Shown: positions 46,677 to 56,365, numbered from the stretch's first letter. The stretch: DNA of 64,000 bases from Aneurinibacillus tyrosinisolvens (GCF_001015055.1 NZ_BBWZ01000021.1:1-64000), one strand, 5' to 3'. Numbers and translations: made by a program. Notes: generated from the sequence alone by a model not told the origin.

Positions 46677-47762
46677 ATGAAACTGGTAGACACCTCGTAT
46701 GAACTCATTGGCCATATTATGCGAACGGACATTTATAACGAAGAGGGCATTCTACTGCTCGGCTCGGGAAAAATGATAACCGCTAAAGATGTTGAGCTTT
46801 TACTGAGGCACGGTATTTATGAGGTGGCTATACAGGGAGAGAGCGCAGCTAATCGTACTGCATTTGATAATCTTGATCCCCTGCTTCTTCATCAAATTGA
46901 TACCGCCTGGAGCTACGATCCGATGATGGCGGATTACTATAAGGAAACGCTTTCGGAGATGAAGGAGCTGTTCACAGAAGCAAAAGAAAGCAAGTCCCCA
47001 AACGTAAAAGAGATGACAGAGCGTTTCTCTCCGCTGCTGACGTATGCGCTTGAACACCGGTATACGTACCACCCTCTCCATACATTGAAAGGAAAGGATG
47101 AGTATACGTTCCGCCACAGCATTAATGTGGGCCTACTCTCCGCGCTAATCGGCCGCCTCCTCCACCTCCCGGACGAAATATGCATCGAGCTTGGCGAAGC
47201 AGGGCTGTTCCATGATATCGGAAAAATAGACATTCCGGACGAAATTCTTAATAAACCGGAAAAGCTTACGGAGGAAGAGGCAAAAATCATCCACCGGCAC
47301 ACACAAATCGGCCACCATATGCTGCGGGGAATCAGAAATATCCCGGCATCCTTTGCCGATGTGGCCCTACTTCACCACGAAAGGCTGAACGGCTCCGGCT
47401 ACCCTTTCGGACTGCGGCATGAGAACATCCCGCTCTCTGCACAAATCGTCGCTGTCGCTGATAAGTTCGACGCCCTGTCCTCGGAGCGGCCGTACCGCGC
47501 GGCCTCATCCCCGTTCCAGGCAGCAGCCATCCTGATGGAGTCACAGTACAGCGGGCGGATGAATCCCGCTGTTGTTACACCGTTTGTATCTTATATTCTT
47601 GAAGCGTACATCGGCTCCAGGGCCCGCCTATCCAACGGAGAGGAAGGCGTCATTGTTACATTCAATGAACGGGAACCCCTGCGCCCGCTTATTAGAACGG
47701 ACACGGACCGGTTCTATAAACTGGCGGAAGAGCGGCACCTTATAATCGAGGAAGTTTTCTAG
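46677..47762 (+). CDS. HD-GYP domain protein, probable cyclic-di-nucleotide phosphodiesterase
   Basis: 361 residues from ATG 46677, which GGGGGA precedes. The N-terminal about 120 residues are a variable sensory part; the HD-GYP domain covers about 135-310. Metal and signature motifs are complete: HSINVGLL, LFHDIGK (HD), HTQIGHHML, HHERLNGSGYPFGL (the GYP motif). Complete ligands predict active hydrolysis of c-di-GMP. Given the flagellar cluster 4 kb away, a role in motility is plausible but inferred. It is on the plus strand, against its neighbours. Confidence 0.93.
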   Translation: MKLVDTSYELIGHIMRTDIYNEEGILLLGSGKMITAKDVELLLRHGIYEVAIQGESAANRTAFDNLDPLLLHQIDTAWSYDPMMADYYKETLSEMKELFTEAKESKSPNVKEMTERFSPLLTYALEHRYTYHPLHTLKGKDEYTFRHSINVGLLSALIGRLLHLPDEICIELGEAGLFHDIGKIDIPDEILNKPEKLTEEEAKIIHRHTQIGHHMLRGIRNIPASFADVALLHHERLNGSGYPFGLRHENIPLSAQIVAVADKFDALSSERPYRAASSPFQAAAILMESQYSGRMNPAVVTPFVSYILEAYIGSRARLSNGEEGVIVTFNEREPLRPLIRTDTDRFYKLAEERHLIIEEVF

Positions 47763-47767
47763 ACGAG

Positions 47768-47800
47768 AAAAACATCGCGGGCATGCCTGCGATGTTTTTC
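47768..47800 (+). terminator. Terminator of the HD-GYP gene
   Basis: AAAAACATCGC and GCGATGTTTTT, an 11-bp perfect stem with a 10-base loop. Confidence 0.85.
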
Positions 47801-47813
47801 CTGTACCACAGGC

Positions 47814-47841
47814 AAAACCCCCAGGAATAGCTCCTGGGGGT
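47814..47841 (-). terminator. Terminator of the cold-shock gene
   Basis: ACCCCCAGGA and TCCTGGGGGT, a 10-bp stem with a TTTT tail on the minus strand. Confidence 0.8.
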
Positions 47842-47900
47842 GTAGTTATCGTTGTTATATGAATCTACCTTACATTTCTCACAATGGAAAGGTGATGCGC

Positions 47901-48098
47901 TTACAACTTGATAACGTTAGCTGCTTGAGGTCCGCGTGCGCCGTCAACGATTTCGAACTCAACGCTTTGGCCTTCTTCAAGCGATTTAAATCCTTCGGTT
48001 TGGATTGCAGAGAAATGAACGAATACGTCTTCTCCATCTTCTCTTTCAATGAATCCATAACCTTTTTCAGCGTTAAACCATTTCACTTTACCTTGCAT
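47901..48098 (-). CDS. CspA-family cold-shock protein
   Basis: A 65-residue single cold-shock domain that binds single-stranded nucleic acid and acts as an RNA chaperone. RNP1 (KGYGFIE) and RNP2 (VFVHFSA) are intact. Start at ATG 48098 ([13 protein letters not shown]) follows AAAGGGA. It is a single-gene unit with a strong promoter. Which csp paralogue it is (cspB, cspC or cspD) cannot be settled from sequence alone. Confidence 0.95.
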   Translation of the reverse strand: MQGKVKWFNAEKGYGFIEREDGEDVFVHFSAIQTEGFKSLEEGQSVEFEIVDGARGPQAANVIKL

Positions 48099-48155
48099 CA
48101 AATACATCCCTTTCCCTAAGTAAAATATGAGGCCGTGTATTGCTCCCACACCTAA

Positions 48156-48185
48156 AATATACCACCCGCTGCTTCCAAGCGTCAA
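48156..48185 (-). promoter_or_regulatory. Promoter of the cold-shock gene
   Basis: TTGACG, 18 bases, TATATT, with an extended TG before the -10. The mRNA leader would be about 50 bases, shorter than the thermosensing leader of E. coli cspA. Confidence 0.7.
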
Positions 48186-48245
48186 TTGAATTCACTCGAC
48201 GAATGCGGTCAGCTTTCGACACTTAGCGGACGGAAAAATCCCCGT

Positions 48246-48926
48246 TTAATCGGTCGAAAATTTCTTTTCCAAATACGCCACAAACCGTGAAATGACAAGT
48301 GTAAGCATGAGATACCCGGCTGCGATGGTCAGGTACGATTCCCAGCGCGCGAACGTCGATTTCGCTGTCGAATCCCCGGCGTACGCAAGCTCCGGAGCCG
48401 CGATAATGGCAAGAAGGGATGAATCTTTCAGGAGGGCGATGAACTCATTCCCGAGCGGCGGAATCATCCGCTTAAACGCCTGGGGAAGAATGATGCTGCG
48501 CATGGCCTGTCCATGGTCCATGCCAAGCGAACGGGCCGCTTCCATCTGTCCTTTGTCGATCGATTGAATCCCCGCGCGGAAAATCTCCGCGATATACGCG
48601 CCCGCATTGAGAGACAGCGCCACGAACCCGGAGAATATGGCGGACGGCGGCTCCGCATCAAACAGCCCCCAGATTGCCGGAATCGCTGCGAAGTGAATAA
48701 TAAGAATTTGCACAAACAGCGGCGTACCGCGGAAAATTGTAACGTAAAGAATGGATGGAAACCGTGCGAGCGGATTTTTTGAGAGGCGGCCGAGACCAAA
48801 CAGAAGCCCCAGAAGAGTCCCGAGGGTTACGCCGACGCTCGTAAATAAGATGGTGTAGCCGACACCCCGGATAAACATGGCGCGATATTCGTAAATGACA
48901 GCCCAGTCCCAATGCAAAAGATTCAC
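48246..48926 (-). CDS. Amino-acid ABC transporter permease
   Basis: A 226-residue permease of the polar amino-acid (HisM/GlnP) family with about five spans. The cytoplasmic loop that docks to the ATPase is seen in EAARSLGMDHGQAM. Its substrate-binding protein lies upstream on the same strand. No ATP-binding subunit is adjacent: the next gene is the cold-shock gene. The substrate is not predictable beyond polar or acidic amino acids. Confidence 0.92.
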   Translation of the reverse strand: MNLLHWDWAVIYEYRAMFIRGVGYTILFTSVGVTLGTLLGLLFGLGRLSKNPLARFPSILYVTIFRGTPLFVQILIIHFAAIPAIWGLFDAEPPSAIFSGFVALSLNAGAYIAEIFRAGIQSIDKGQMEAARSLGMDHGQAMRSIILPQAFKRMIPPLGNEFIALLKDSSLLAIIAAPELAYAGDSTAKSTFARWESYLTIAAGYLMLTLVISRFVAYLEKKFSTD

Positions 48927-48984
48927 AGCCTTTCCCGATAACGTTGTTGTCTTACTAGAATAATAGAGTACACTGGCAGACCGT

Positions 48985-49020
48985 TAAAGGGTGCGTGGGA
49001 TTCTACTCCGCACCGCACCC
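48985..49020 (-). terminator. Hairpin between binding-protein and permease genes, possible attenuator
   Basis: GGGTGCG and CGCACCC arms with an 18-base loop, then TTTAA. A weak terminator here would give more binding protein than permease, as is common in ABC importers. Confidence 0.45.
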
Positions 49021-49095
49021 TTCGCTCTGCATGACGTATTCATTATAAAGGATAAAAATACGATTGAAAAGAAATTTACGAATCCATTTATTTCC

Positions 49096-49932
49096 TTACT
49101 TCTGGCCGAAATATTTGTCGAAAATTTCTTTGTATTTGCCATTATCTTGAATGGTTTTCAGTCCCTTATTAATTCCATCTAAAAGCTCTTTATTGCCCTT
49201 CTTCACCATGATGCCGTATTTTTCAGGTTCAACACCTGGATCCTTAATGACTTTGAACCCTTTTTTGCCGGATGTTTTTAAGTAGTCGGTCAATACACCG
49301 TTATCGGCAACAACGGCGTCTACACGCTTCGCGTACAATTCTTCTACAGCGGAAGGCGTATCAGCAAAGCCTCTTATGTTCGGGTTGCCTTTGCCGAGGA
49401 CTTTTTCAGCAAGCGCAGCACCTGTAGTTGCGCTCTGCACGCCAACACGTAGATCCTTTAAGTCCGCTGCCTTTGTTACTTTTGAACTTTCTGGAACCAT
49501 GATGAGCTGGTATGCATCGAAGTATGGATCGGAGAAGTCATATTTTTGCTTGCGCTTGTCGTTAATGGTAATGGCGGAAATACCGATATCGCGCTTTCCT
49601 TTATCAATGTCTTCAAAAAGCGGGTCCCAGCCGGCATGTTCGATTTGAAGCTTCCACCCGTTCGCATCCGCAATGGCCTGAATTACGTCCATGTCAAATC
49701 CGGTTGGTTTTCCATCTGGACCTTGTTTTTCAAACGGCGGGTAAGCCGCGTCGGTTCCTACTTTAAGTACTTTCTGGTCTCCGCCTGCAGGTGCTTCCGC
49801 TTTCGTTTCCGGTTGTCCGCTCGCAGGTTTGGCGCTTTGTTTGTCACCTGTGCCGCCTCCGCATGCTGCCGCTACAATGGCGAGCATGGCAAAGAGGGCG
49901 GTAAGGAGAAATGCTTTCATCGTCTTTCTCAT
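49096..49932 (-). CDS. Amino-acid ABC transporter substrate-binding lipoprotein
   Basis: 278 residues. The signal peptide ends in a lipobox (VAAAC), then a short charged linker, then a family 3 solute-binding domain from about residue 52: VGTDAAYPPFEKQGPDG and GFDMDVIQAIA, with the ligand region SAITINDKRKQKYDFS. Likely binds a polar or basic amino acid. It has its own promoter and precedes the permease by 170 bases. Confidence 0.93.
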   Translation of the reverse strand: MRKTMKAFLLTALFAMLAIVAAACGGGTGDKQSAKPASGQPETKAEAPAGGDQKVLKVGTDAAYPPFEKQGPDGKPTGFDMDVIQAIADANGWKLQIEHAGWDPLFEDIDKGKRDIGISAITINDKRKQKYDFSDPYFDAYQLIMVPESSKVTKAADLKDLRVGVQSATTGAALAEKVLGKGNPNIRGFADTPSAVEELYAKRVDAVVADNGVLTDYLKTSGKKGFKVIKDPGVEPEKYGIMVKKGNKELLDGINKGLKTIQDNGKYKEIFDKYFGQK

Positions 49933-49986
49933 TTCTTTGACCCCTTCCCTTTTTGTTTATTTATATATAAGCAAAATATTTTCTTA

Positions 49987-50016
49987 ATTATATATTAGAT
50001 TTTAGGGACATGACAA
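49987..50016 (-). promoter_or_regulatory. Promoter of the binding-protein gene
   Basis: TTGTCA, 18 bases, TATAAT on the minus strand, about 55 bases before the start codon. Confidence 0.65.
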
Positions 50017-50192
50017 TGGAAATATGTGAATTGAGAGAATTTTTTTGGTACCTTTATCATGGTAATACTTTACCGCAAAAAAATATTAGGAAGCGTAAAA
50101 ATCCTTTAAATATCCAAAGACCTCAATTAACAGCCACCTGCCTTTTTGCTATACTGAGTACATAAAGAGATAGTATAAAAGGACGTGTAAAA

Positions 50193-50883
50193 ATGGCAAT
50201 CGATCATGATCGTCTGTTCAAGGAATTGCTTCAAACGTTTTTTGAAGTATCAGCGGCGAATCTTGCCGATTGCTGTTTTCAGCTACGATACGGTGCGGGA
50301 TGAACCTGCTGAATTTGGTATTGGGTTCTCATTCTTAGATGTATTGAACTTTAACTTCTATAAGGTTGAATTGAAAAAGCAAAACTGGCGAGACTATATC
50401 AAGCAAGATAACCCGGCGGCAGCCGCCCTTCTAAGTAAAATGGGGTACAGGAAAGATGAGCGGATTCAGGTAAAGCTAGAATTTTTAAGGATGCTGGTCC
50501 GACTGGAGTTGGACCCTGCCAGAACGAAGTTGCTTGCAGGCTTTTTTGAGACGTATTTAAGACTTGAGGATACAGAGGAGCAGGTACTCCAAATGGAGTT
50601 AAAAAAGCTAGGACAAAATGAGGAGGTACGTATTATGGAACTTACGACTTCTTGGGAAAGAAAAGGCATAATGAAAGGGAAAATCGAATCTATCGTTTTG
50701 TATCTTGGCGCACGATTCGGTGAATCATCCATAACCGCACAAGAAAAAGCAAAGCTACTGACGGATGTTGAACTTTTAAATAAGGTTTCCCTGGATGTTT
50801 TTGCTGCTGAATCGGTGGACGAGGCTCAAACTATTATTGAAGAAGCAATTATAGAGCAGGCAGACAAGAAACCCATGCAATAA
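50193..50883 (+). pseudogene. Rpn-family nuclease/transposase gene with core deleted
   Basis: The frame from ATG 50193 gives MAIDHDRLFKELLQTFFE, the hallmark start of Rpn/PD-(D/E)XK nuclease family transposases. At about 50245 it jumps without a gap in sequence to KYQRRILPIAVFSYD in the +1 frame, which then runs to 50883 with the usual C-terminal helices. About 80 residues with the D...ExK nuclease centre are missing. The remaining frame can be read from 50206 but starts artificially. Inactive as a nuclease. Confidence 0.8.
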
Positions 50884-50918
50884 CATTCTCTTTTATGTTT
50901 ACCAATCCGACTGAGAAA

Positions 50919-50953
50919 TAAAAGAGCGCCTCCACCGGGAGACGCTCTATTTT
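50919..50953. terminator. Shared terminator, flagellin 2 and Rpn remnant
   Basis: AGAGCG-CTCC and GGAG-CGCTCT arms; ATTTTCT follows on plus, TTTTATTT on minus. It is nine bases past the flagellin stop. Confidence 0.75.
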
Positions 50954-50959
50954 CTATAA

Positions 50960-52705
50960 TTAACCTTTTAATAGTTGAAGTACGCCTTGCGGCAGTTGGT
51001 TGGCCTGAGCGAGCATGGCGGTAGCAGACTGGTTGATGATGTTGAGTTTAGTGAACTCAGTCATTTCTTTGGCCATGTCGGCGTCGCGAATGCGTGATTC
51101 AGCTGCTGTCAGGTTTTCGTTCGCCTGTGTGATATTGTTGACGGTGTGTTCCATACGGTTCTGGTAAGCACCAAGTTTGGAGCGAACTGCAGATACTTTG
51201 TCGATAGCTGTATCAATAATGGCGATAGCATTGCTGGCAGAGGTCTCATCTGTAAGTTTGAATTTGTCGATGCCTAGCTCTTTACAGCGGATGTCCCCGA
51301 TACCCAGTTCTACAATCTCACCTGCATTAGTTCCAATTTGAAAGCTTACTGATGAATCTTCCAAAGTCTGGCGAATATCTATATTCGTCGCCTTTTCACC
51401 ATTCGTCAATACGCCGGTTCCAAACGTAATGCCTGTGCTTCCTAATTCCATATACTTACGATCATTATCAACAAATTGGTGTGCAATAACTTTCAAATTC
51501 TGGTCTTTCAATATAACGCTTGTACGCGGAGCCTCTTCAACCTTAAAGCTATGATACATAGCAGAAGTACCTGTTGGAAGTGCTCCTCCCCTCTTCACAT
51601 AACCAGCCGCTGCATTGGAAAAATCGACAGTAAGGCCAGCACTTGTCCCCCCAGTGGCTCCAGCGCTTGAATAGGTACCCGAGGGTGTCCTTAAGTCAAT
51701 TGCCTCAGCACCAAAAGGAATACCCGTTACTTTGGCAGCGCTGCTCCCAACAACACCAGCAGTTGAAACTGGCTTCACGTCCAGTGTGTATTTGGTTTGT
51801 TGTGTAAAGGCCCCGGAACCTGTAGATGTAATACCCGAACCTAACAGTTGGGTAACAGTACCTAAAGAGCTTCCCTCTCCTCCACTTAAATCAGCCTTTG
51901 ACAGAAAAACATTACCGGTAGCATCAACATAGTACGTACCATCTTCTAACTTGGAGTTATCATATGGAGTTGCTGGAGCAGTTGCACCGGAAAATGCAAG
52001 TGTTGCTCCGGTTGCTACTGTTCCGGAAACCTGAGCAGTTAATTCCATCCGATAGTCTCCGGCACCTAAGCCACTATCTGGTGACAGAAGAAAGTTTTCC
52101 AGGCCTGTCTTGTACGTGTCTGTAATTCCGTCCATGTTCAAATTCCTGCTCTCTGTTACAACATTCAGTTGGTATACATCGGCAGGAAGGATGCTTGCAC
52201 TGTCAACCTTAATATTCTTTAATCCATTTTCATTTTGGCTGTAATTCACATTGCCATACAAAGAGCGAAGATTGGCATTCTCAGAGAGGCTGCCATTCAA
52301 TAACTTTTTGGTATTAAATTGTGTGTCATTTCCAACCCGGTCGATTTGCTGACGAAGCTGATTGATTTCGTCTTGAATCGTACTGCGATCGGAATCAGTT
52401 AGCGTTCCGTTCGCCGCCTGCACTGACAGCTCACGCATACGAGAGAGCATATCGTGAACTTCGCCGAGAGCACCTTCTGCTGTCTGGATTAAGGAAATTC
52501 CATCCTGTGCATTTCTCTCCGCCTGATTTAACCCACGAATTTGCCCTCTCATCTTTTCAGAAATAGCCAGGCCGGCCGCATCGTCAGCTGCGCGGTTAAT
52601 ACGCAATCCGGAAGATAACTTCTCTAAAGCTTTCCCTGTTGCCAATTGATTTTTAGTTAACTTCGAATATGCGTTCAGCGCTTGAATGTTATGGTTAATA
52701 CGCAT
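50960..52705 (-). CDS. Second flagellin, 581 residues
   Basis: Conserved flagellin ends flank a variable centre. N-terminal D0/D1: [36 protein letters not shown] and [14 protein letters not shown]-terminal D1/D0: [17 protein letters not shown] and [15 protein letters not shown]. The centre (about residues 190-480) is rich in Gly, Ser, Thr and Ala and forms an enlarged surface domain. It follows a FliS-like gene by 36 bases and probably shares its sigma-D promoter. It lacks the CsrA-type leader seen on the main flagellin. Secreted through the flagellar export channel. Confidence 0.95.
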   Translation of the reverse strand: MRINHNIQALNAYSKLTKNQLATGKALEKLSSGLRINRAADDAAGLAISEKMRGQIRGLNQAERNAQDGISLIQTAEGALGEVHDMLSRMRELSVQAANGTLTDSDRSTIQDEINQLRQQIDRVGNDTQFNTKKLLNGSLSENANLRSLYGNVNYSQNENGLKNIKVDSASILPADVYQLNVVTESRNLNMDGITDTYKTGLENFLLSPDSGLGAGDYRMELTAQVSGTVATGATLAFSGATAPATPYDNSKLEDGTYYVDATGNVFLSKADLSGGEGSSLGTVTQLLGSGITSTGSGAFTQQTKYTLDVKPVSTAGVVGSSAAKVTGIPFGAEAIDLRTPSGTYSSAGATGGTSAGLTVDFSNAAAGYVKRGGALPTGTSAMYHSFKVEEAPRTSVILKDQNLKVIAHQFVDNDRKYMELGSTGITFGTGVLTNGEKATNIDIRQTLEDSSVSFQIGTNAGEIVELGIGDIRCKELGIDKFKLTDETSASNAIAIIDTAIDKVSAVRSKLGAYQNRMEHTVNNITQANENLTAAESRIRDADMAKEMTEFTKLNIINQSATAMLAQANQLPQGVLQLLKG

Positions 52706-52741
52706 AACGTTTCACTCCCTTTTGTTTATATCATTTGCAAT

Positions 52742-53266
52742 TTATTTTTTCAGGTGAATTTCCTGTTTCTCTTGTTCGTATTGGTAAACTTCCTGTTCCA
52801 TTTCCCGCTGCTGATAAGGATTAAAGCGCGGAGCCCCCGGACGTATACCTGTGGTGCTTACCGGCATGTTTTTATCTTCTTCATTTAGAGTTCCTGCTTG
52901 AGCCTGATTCATCGCCAGGGTCCAGACTGAATCTAATTCACGTACAATGCGGCGAACTTCTTTCAGCATCTGAATGTCTTTTTTCATATTCGCCTCATGA
53001 ATCTGATCGAACAGGTAACGGTAGAGTAACTCCAGCTGATCTGCCATTACTCCTGCTTCATATTTAATCCCAAAGCCCAGACGGGTCACAATATCATTAC
53101 AATACTGCATCGCTCTATTCGCTTCTAAATATCGGCGCTGCGGAAGCAGCATAATAGCAGCATCCAGCTTTTGAAGAAGCTTTTTATAAAGTAAAGAAGT
53201 AATAAGTTCCGGTTTATCATGAATATCGCTTAATTCCACATTCTGCGGAGTAAGAGTGCTTTCCAT
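52742..53266 (-). CDS. FliS-like flagellin chaperone paralogue
   Basis: 174 residues. Residues about 20-125 show the FliS four-helix pattern: LITSLLYKKLLQKLDAA, ANRAMQYCNDIVTRLGF and IHEANMKKDIQMLKEVRRIV. A 50-residue Gln/Glu-rich tail follows, not found in ordinary FliS. FliS caps the disordered end of unpolymerised flagellin. Since it sits directly upstream of the second flagellin, while a normal fliS lies after fliD, it is probably the dedicated chaperone of that flagellin. Confidence 0.8.
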   Translation of the reverse strand: MESTLTPQNVELSDIHDKPELITSLLYKKLLQKLDAAIMLLPQRRYLEANRAMQYCNDIVTRLGFGIKYEAGVMADQLELLYRYLFDQIHEANMKKDIQMLKEVRRIVRELDSVWTLAMNQAQAGTLNEEDKNMPVSTTGIRPGAPRFNPYQQREMEQEVYQYEQEKQEIHLKK

Positions 53267-53315
53267 CGCGATTCCTCCCTGGCTTGTCCAACCACTTTTT
53301 TCTTTGCTATTGTAA

Positions 53316-53342
53316 ATATCGGATAGTTCGATGAAAAATTAA
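53316..53342 (-). promoter_or_regulatory. Sigma-D-type promoter of the fliS-like / flagellin 2 unit
   Basis: TTAA, 15 bases, TCCGATAT on the minus strand, against the consensus TAAA-N15-GCCGATAT. Confidence 0.6.
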
Positions 53343-53381
53343 GCGATTTGCAACAATTTTGTTCCTCTAAAAGAGAGACTG

Positions 53382-53801
53382 CTATATATTGCGAATGGAT
53401 TCAAGTAAATCATCAATACTTATATCATCTTCTTCACCCTGTAATAGGGGCTCTTCCTCCCAGTAAGGAGTTTGTTCAAGTTTATGAAAACCTGAAGCAG
53501 GCACAGGAGAGCCAACATTCGCACGCCGAACAAGCAGCAGCACTTCGGCCACTACCTGGTATAGCTGGGGAGGTACATTATTCCCTAAATCAAGTTCCAG
53601 TAGATTATCCAGCAGAAGAGCATCTTCCTGCAGCGGAATATCGTGTTCTTTTGCCTTGGCGATAATCTTATCCGCTATCGCTCCCCGTCCCTGTGCAACA
53701 ATCGTCGGCGCCTTGTCATTCTCTTTATCATAGCGAATGACCGCAGCACGGGTTGGTACACCTTTCTTCTTTGCCGGCTGTTGAAAGTGTTTATAAATCA
53801 T
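53382..53801 (-). CDS. ylqH: FlhB C-terminal-domain protein, YlqH-like
   Basis: 139 residues. Residues 18-92 match the cytoplasmic domain of the export switch FlhB: AAVIRYDKENDKAPTIVA, GRGAIADKIIAKAKEH and IPPQLYQVVAEVL. The autocleavage motif NPTH is replaced by VPTR (residues 15-18), so it does not cut itself. Residues 93-139 are an acidic extension. B. subtilis YlqH is similar and sits after ylqG. It may assist substrate switching in flagellar export. It overlaps the upstream gene by four bases. Confidence 0.85.
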   Translation of the reverse strand: MIYKHFQQPAKKKGVPTRAAVIRYDKENDKAPTIVAQGRGAIADKIIAKAKEHDIPLQEDALLLDNLLELDLGNNVPPQLYQVVAEVLLLVRRANVGSPVPASGFHKLEQTPYWEEEPLLQGEEDDISIDDLLESIRNI

Positions 53802-56365
53802 ACGGAGTAATCGACCCCTTCCTTTGCGGTATAGCGCGCAGCATTCATCCTTGCCACTGATGTATCAACAGTCGGCAGTGTCTCCATTTCTTCCATCTGG
53901 TTCGTTCGCGTCGCCGGTTCAAACGCCACGTTACCTATACGATAGCCCAGCCCTTGCAACTGCTCTTTGAGCTGTGGAATGTAAGGGGCAAAGGCTTTTT
54001 CTATTGTTGAATCATCGTTTTGTACCCGCAATGCTACCTCGCGGTTAACAATCGTTACTGATACGCCTGTTTCGCCAAATTTTGGCGTATCCAGGAAGAA
54101 GAAAAGGTTGCAGTTTTCCCAATCCATCTGTTCCCCCTGCGAGCGCGAGTTTACATGCAGGTGAACGGCCTGTGTCCCTTCCTCCCACGGAAGTGGAAGC
54201 TGTAGCTGCAGGGACTGCATCTGACTTCCGTTATCTTGTTTTGAAAGCAGCTGCTGGCCTGTGACATGAGAAAGCGCCTGCTCCATCATTTCCCTGGCCC
54301 GTGGCGAAACGTTTCCATCCAGTCCTTCCATAAGCATGGATTTCAAATTATGCGGGGGGCTTTCCTGTTGATTCCGAGCATCGCTGCCCTGATGGGAGAA
54401 AGTTGGACGGTAGATGCCATCCTCTCTGCCTTCTCGACGGGCCAGCCAGTCAAGCGTTTCTCGTTCATGGTTCAGTCCTGTTCCTTTTATCCAATCCTGC
54501 ATACCGCGGCCTGTCAGTGATCCCTCACGCCATTCCTGTCCGTATGTTTGCAGTGGATTTTGCATCGTTCCTTCTCCTGTCATCTTCGAGAAAAAGCGTT
54601 CCACCTTCATATAGGATGGCTGCCAGTTTAATTTTTCAAGATCCGCTCGGATCCCCCGGAAAACCTCCAGTGCTTCCCCCTGTTTTCCTTTCTCAAGCAG
54701 GCCTTTTACATTGTGAAGTTCGCTGCTGATACGTAACACGTCGTGTTCAAACTCCATATCCGCAAAAAGGGCAAATTCCCCCTTTGTTACCAGCCGGTTT
54801 ACCATTTCAATGGTCGGTTCGATAATCCGCTGGACGTAGGAAGGGGCCTGCGGGACTTTCTGCTGTAAAAACTGGCTCATCCTATCTACATTATTCATAA
54901 CTTCTTTTTTTATTTGCTTAAACTCATTGCCCACTTCACGCAAATAATCGGGGATATATTGTGACACTTTTTCAAATGAAGCGGTCTGAACAGATGTAAG
55001 CGCGGCTATCCGCTCTCCTGATTGCGTAAGCAGTTGCTCGAGCTGGTCTAATCCACCAAGGATAGCTTGATCCTTCTGCCCGGAGTCCGGGGTTTGTACA
55101 GTTTGCTCTAACTGCTGCAGCATGTGTTCCATTTTGCGTTTTTCTTCATGCGGAAGCGCCTCCCGTACAGCGGCAGACCGCAAAGAATGCGCCAGTTCCT
55201 GGACAATTTGTTCTGACGGACGAGGTATGTTAAATAGAGCTGAATGCTGTTCTCCCTCTTGCACAGACCCTAATGCTGTGATAAATTCCTGACGAGCTAA
55301 TTCCACAAGGCTGCCAAGCCGTAAAAATGTTTCACTAACCGGCCGTAAAAATACCGGGCCATTCTCTTCACTCGCATCCATGCCGGGTACCGCTCTCGTT
55401 AGAGAAGCTGCGGCCCGGCTGGCGGTGATGTCTGCAACAGGCAATTTGAATAATTTTGTAAGTGTATCCATACTGCGTTCTACGATTGCTTTTGCTTCAG
55501 TATTCCTTCCTACTGCTTCATAGCTAAGCGACATGCGCAGGTCTTTTACTAAACGATTGGTTAATTCATGAACATCTGTGGCTAGAGAAGGGCTGACTTT
55601 CGCTTCCTGCATAACCTTTTCTACCGCTTCCTGAAGCTGTCCCATCTGTGCTCTACTTACTTTTCCTGACGTACGAATGGTAAGCATCAGATCAGCCAGC
55701 TTCTGCAGCCGTTCACTAAAGCTTTTCTGTACAGGAACAGATTGAGTTGTTCGAGCCGGATCAGCTTTAGATTCGGCGGGCAGTAAATCAGGTGCTTCTT
55801 TTGCCAACTCATTTAAAATCTTATCGAGAGGGGGACCATATTTAACCCGAAATACGGCCTCATATCCGCTGGGCGTTATAGAAATGTTCTTCCGTGCCAT
55901 AACGGATAATACATCCAGTTTCTGCTGGATGTTTCCCTCTCCCTTTTGCATGATGTGCTGTACAGACTGCAGTGTCTCTTTTGAGACAGGAAGCCGTTCG
56001 GCTACCAATCGGCGCACCGCTTCTTTCATTTCTGCCGTTACTTTTACCCCTGCATCCCGGAGCAATTTTTCTACCTGTACGTCAGGGGATGGAGATTCTC
56101 CCGCTTTTCCATCAACCGTCTGGATTTCACGAAGCTGAAGCGTATCCCCGCTCTTGCCTGTCACCTGTACAGCTACTTTTTCTCCGCGTGGTACCCCTTT
56201 TTCAAAAGCTGCTCTATATTCCTGGCCGTTGATTTCAACGAGTGCTTCATTCGGCCCTGATTTTTGTTTGATCGAGGCGTTGACTGACTGTCCTGGAGAC
56301 ATATCATCTATTTTATTCAATCCTTGTAATCTGCTGCTTCCGCGCATTCCATCTGAAATTTGCAT
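53798..56365 (-). CDS. FliK/YlqG-like protein
   Basis: 855 residues, no signal peptide or membrane span. The C-terminal part resembles the FliK hook-length domain: LPLPWEEGTQAVHLHVNSR, VSVTIVNREVALRVQNDD and LKEQLQGLGYRIGNV. The long middle is helical with coiled-coil stretches. The N-terminus (VNASIKQKSGPNEALVEING) looks like a small beta domain. Next to a ylqH-like gene it corresponds to ylqG, which is about 500 residues in B. subtilis, so this one is much larger. Hook or filament length control is inferred. Confidence 0.7.
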   Translation of the reverse strand: MQISDGMRGSSRLQGLNKIDDMSPGQSVNASIKQKSGPNEALVEINGQEYRAAFEKGVPRGEKVAVQVTGKSGDTLQLREIQTVDGKAGESPSPDVQVEKLLRDAGVKVTAEMKEAVRRLVAERLPVSKETLQSVQHIMQKGEGNIQQKLDVLSVMARKNISITPSGYEAVFRVKYGPPLDKILNELAKEAPDLLPAESKADPARTTQSVPVQKSFSERLQKLADLMLTIRTSGKVSRAQMGQLQEAVEKVMQEAKVSPSLATDVHELTNRLVKDLRMSLSYEAVGRNTEAKAIVERSMDTLTKLFKLPVADITASRAAASLTRAVPGMDASEENGPVFLRPVSETFLRLGSLVELARQEFITALGSVQEGEQHSALFNIPRPSEQIVQELAHSLRSAAVREALPHEEKRKMEHMLQQLEQTVQTPDSGQKDQAILGGLDQLEQLLTQSGERIAALTSVQTASFEKVSQYIPDYLREVGNEFKQIKKEVMNNVDRMSQFLQQKVPQAPSYVQRIIEPTIEMVNRLVTKGEFALFADMEFEHDVLRISSELHNVKGLLEKGKQGEALEVFRGIRADLEKLNWQPSYMKVERFFSKMTGEGTMQNPLQTYGQEWREGSLTGRGMQDWIKGTGLNHERETLDWLARREGREDGIYRPTFSHQGSDARNQQESPPHNLKSMLMEGLDGNVSPRAREMMEQALSHVTGQQLLSKQDNGSQMQSLQLQLPLPWEEGTQAVHLHVNSRSQGEQMDWENCNLFFFLDTPKFGETGVSVTIVNREVALRVQNDDSTIEKAFAPYIPQLKEQLQGLGYRIGNVAFEPATRTNQMEEMETLPTVDTSVARMNAARYTAKEGVDYSV

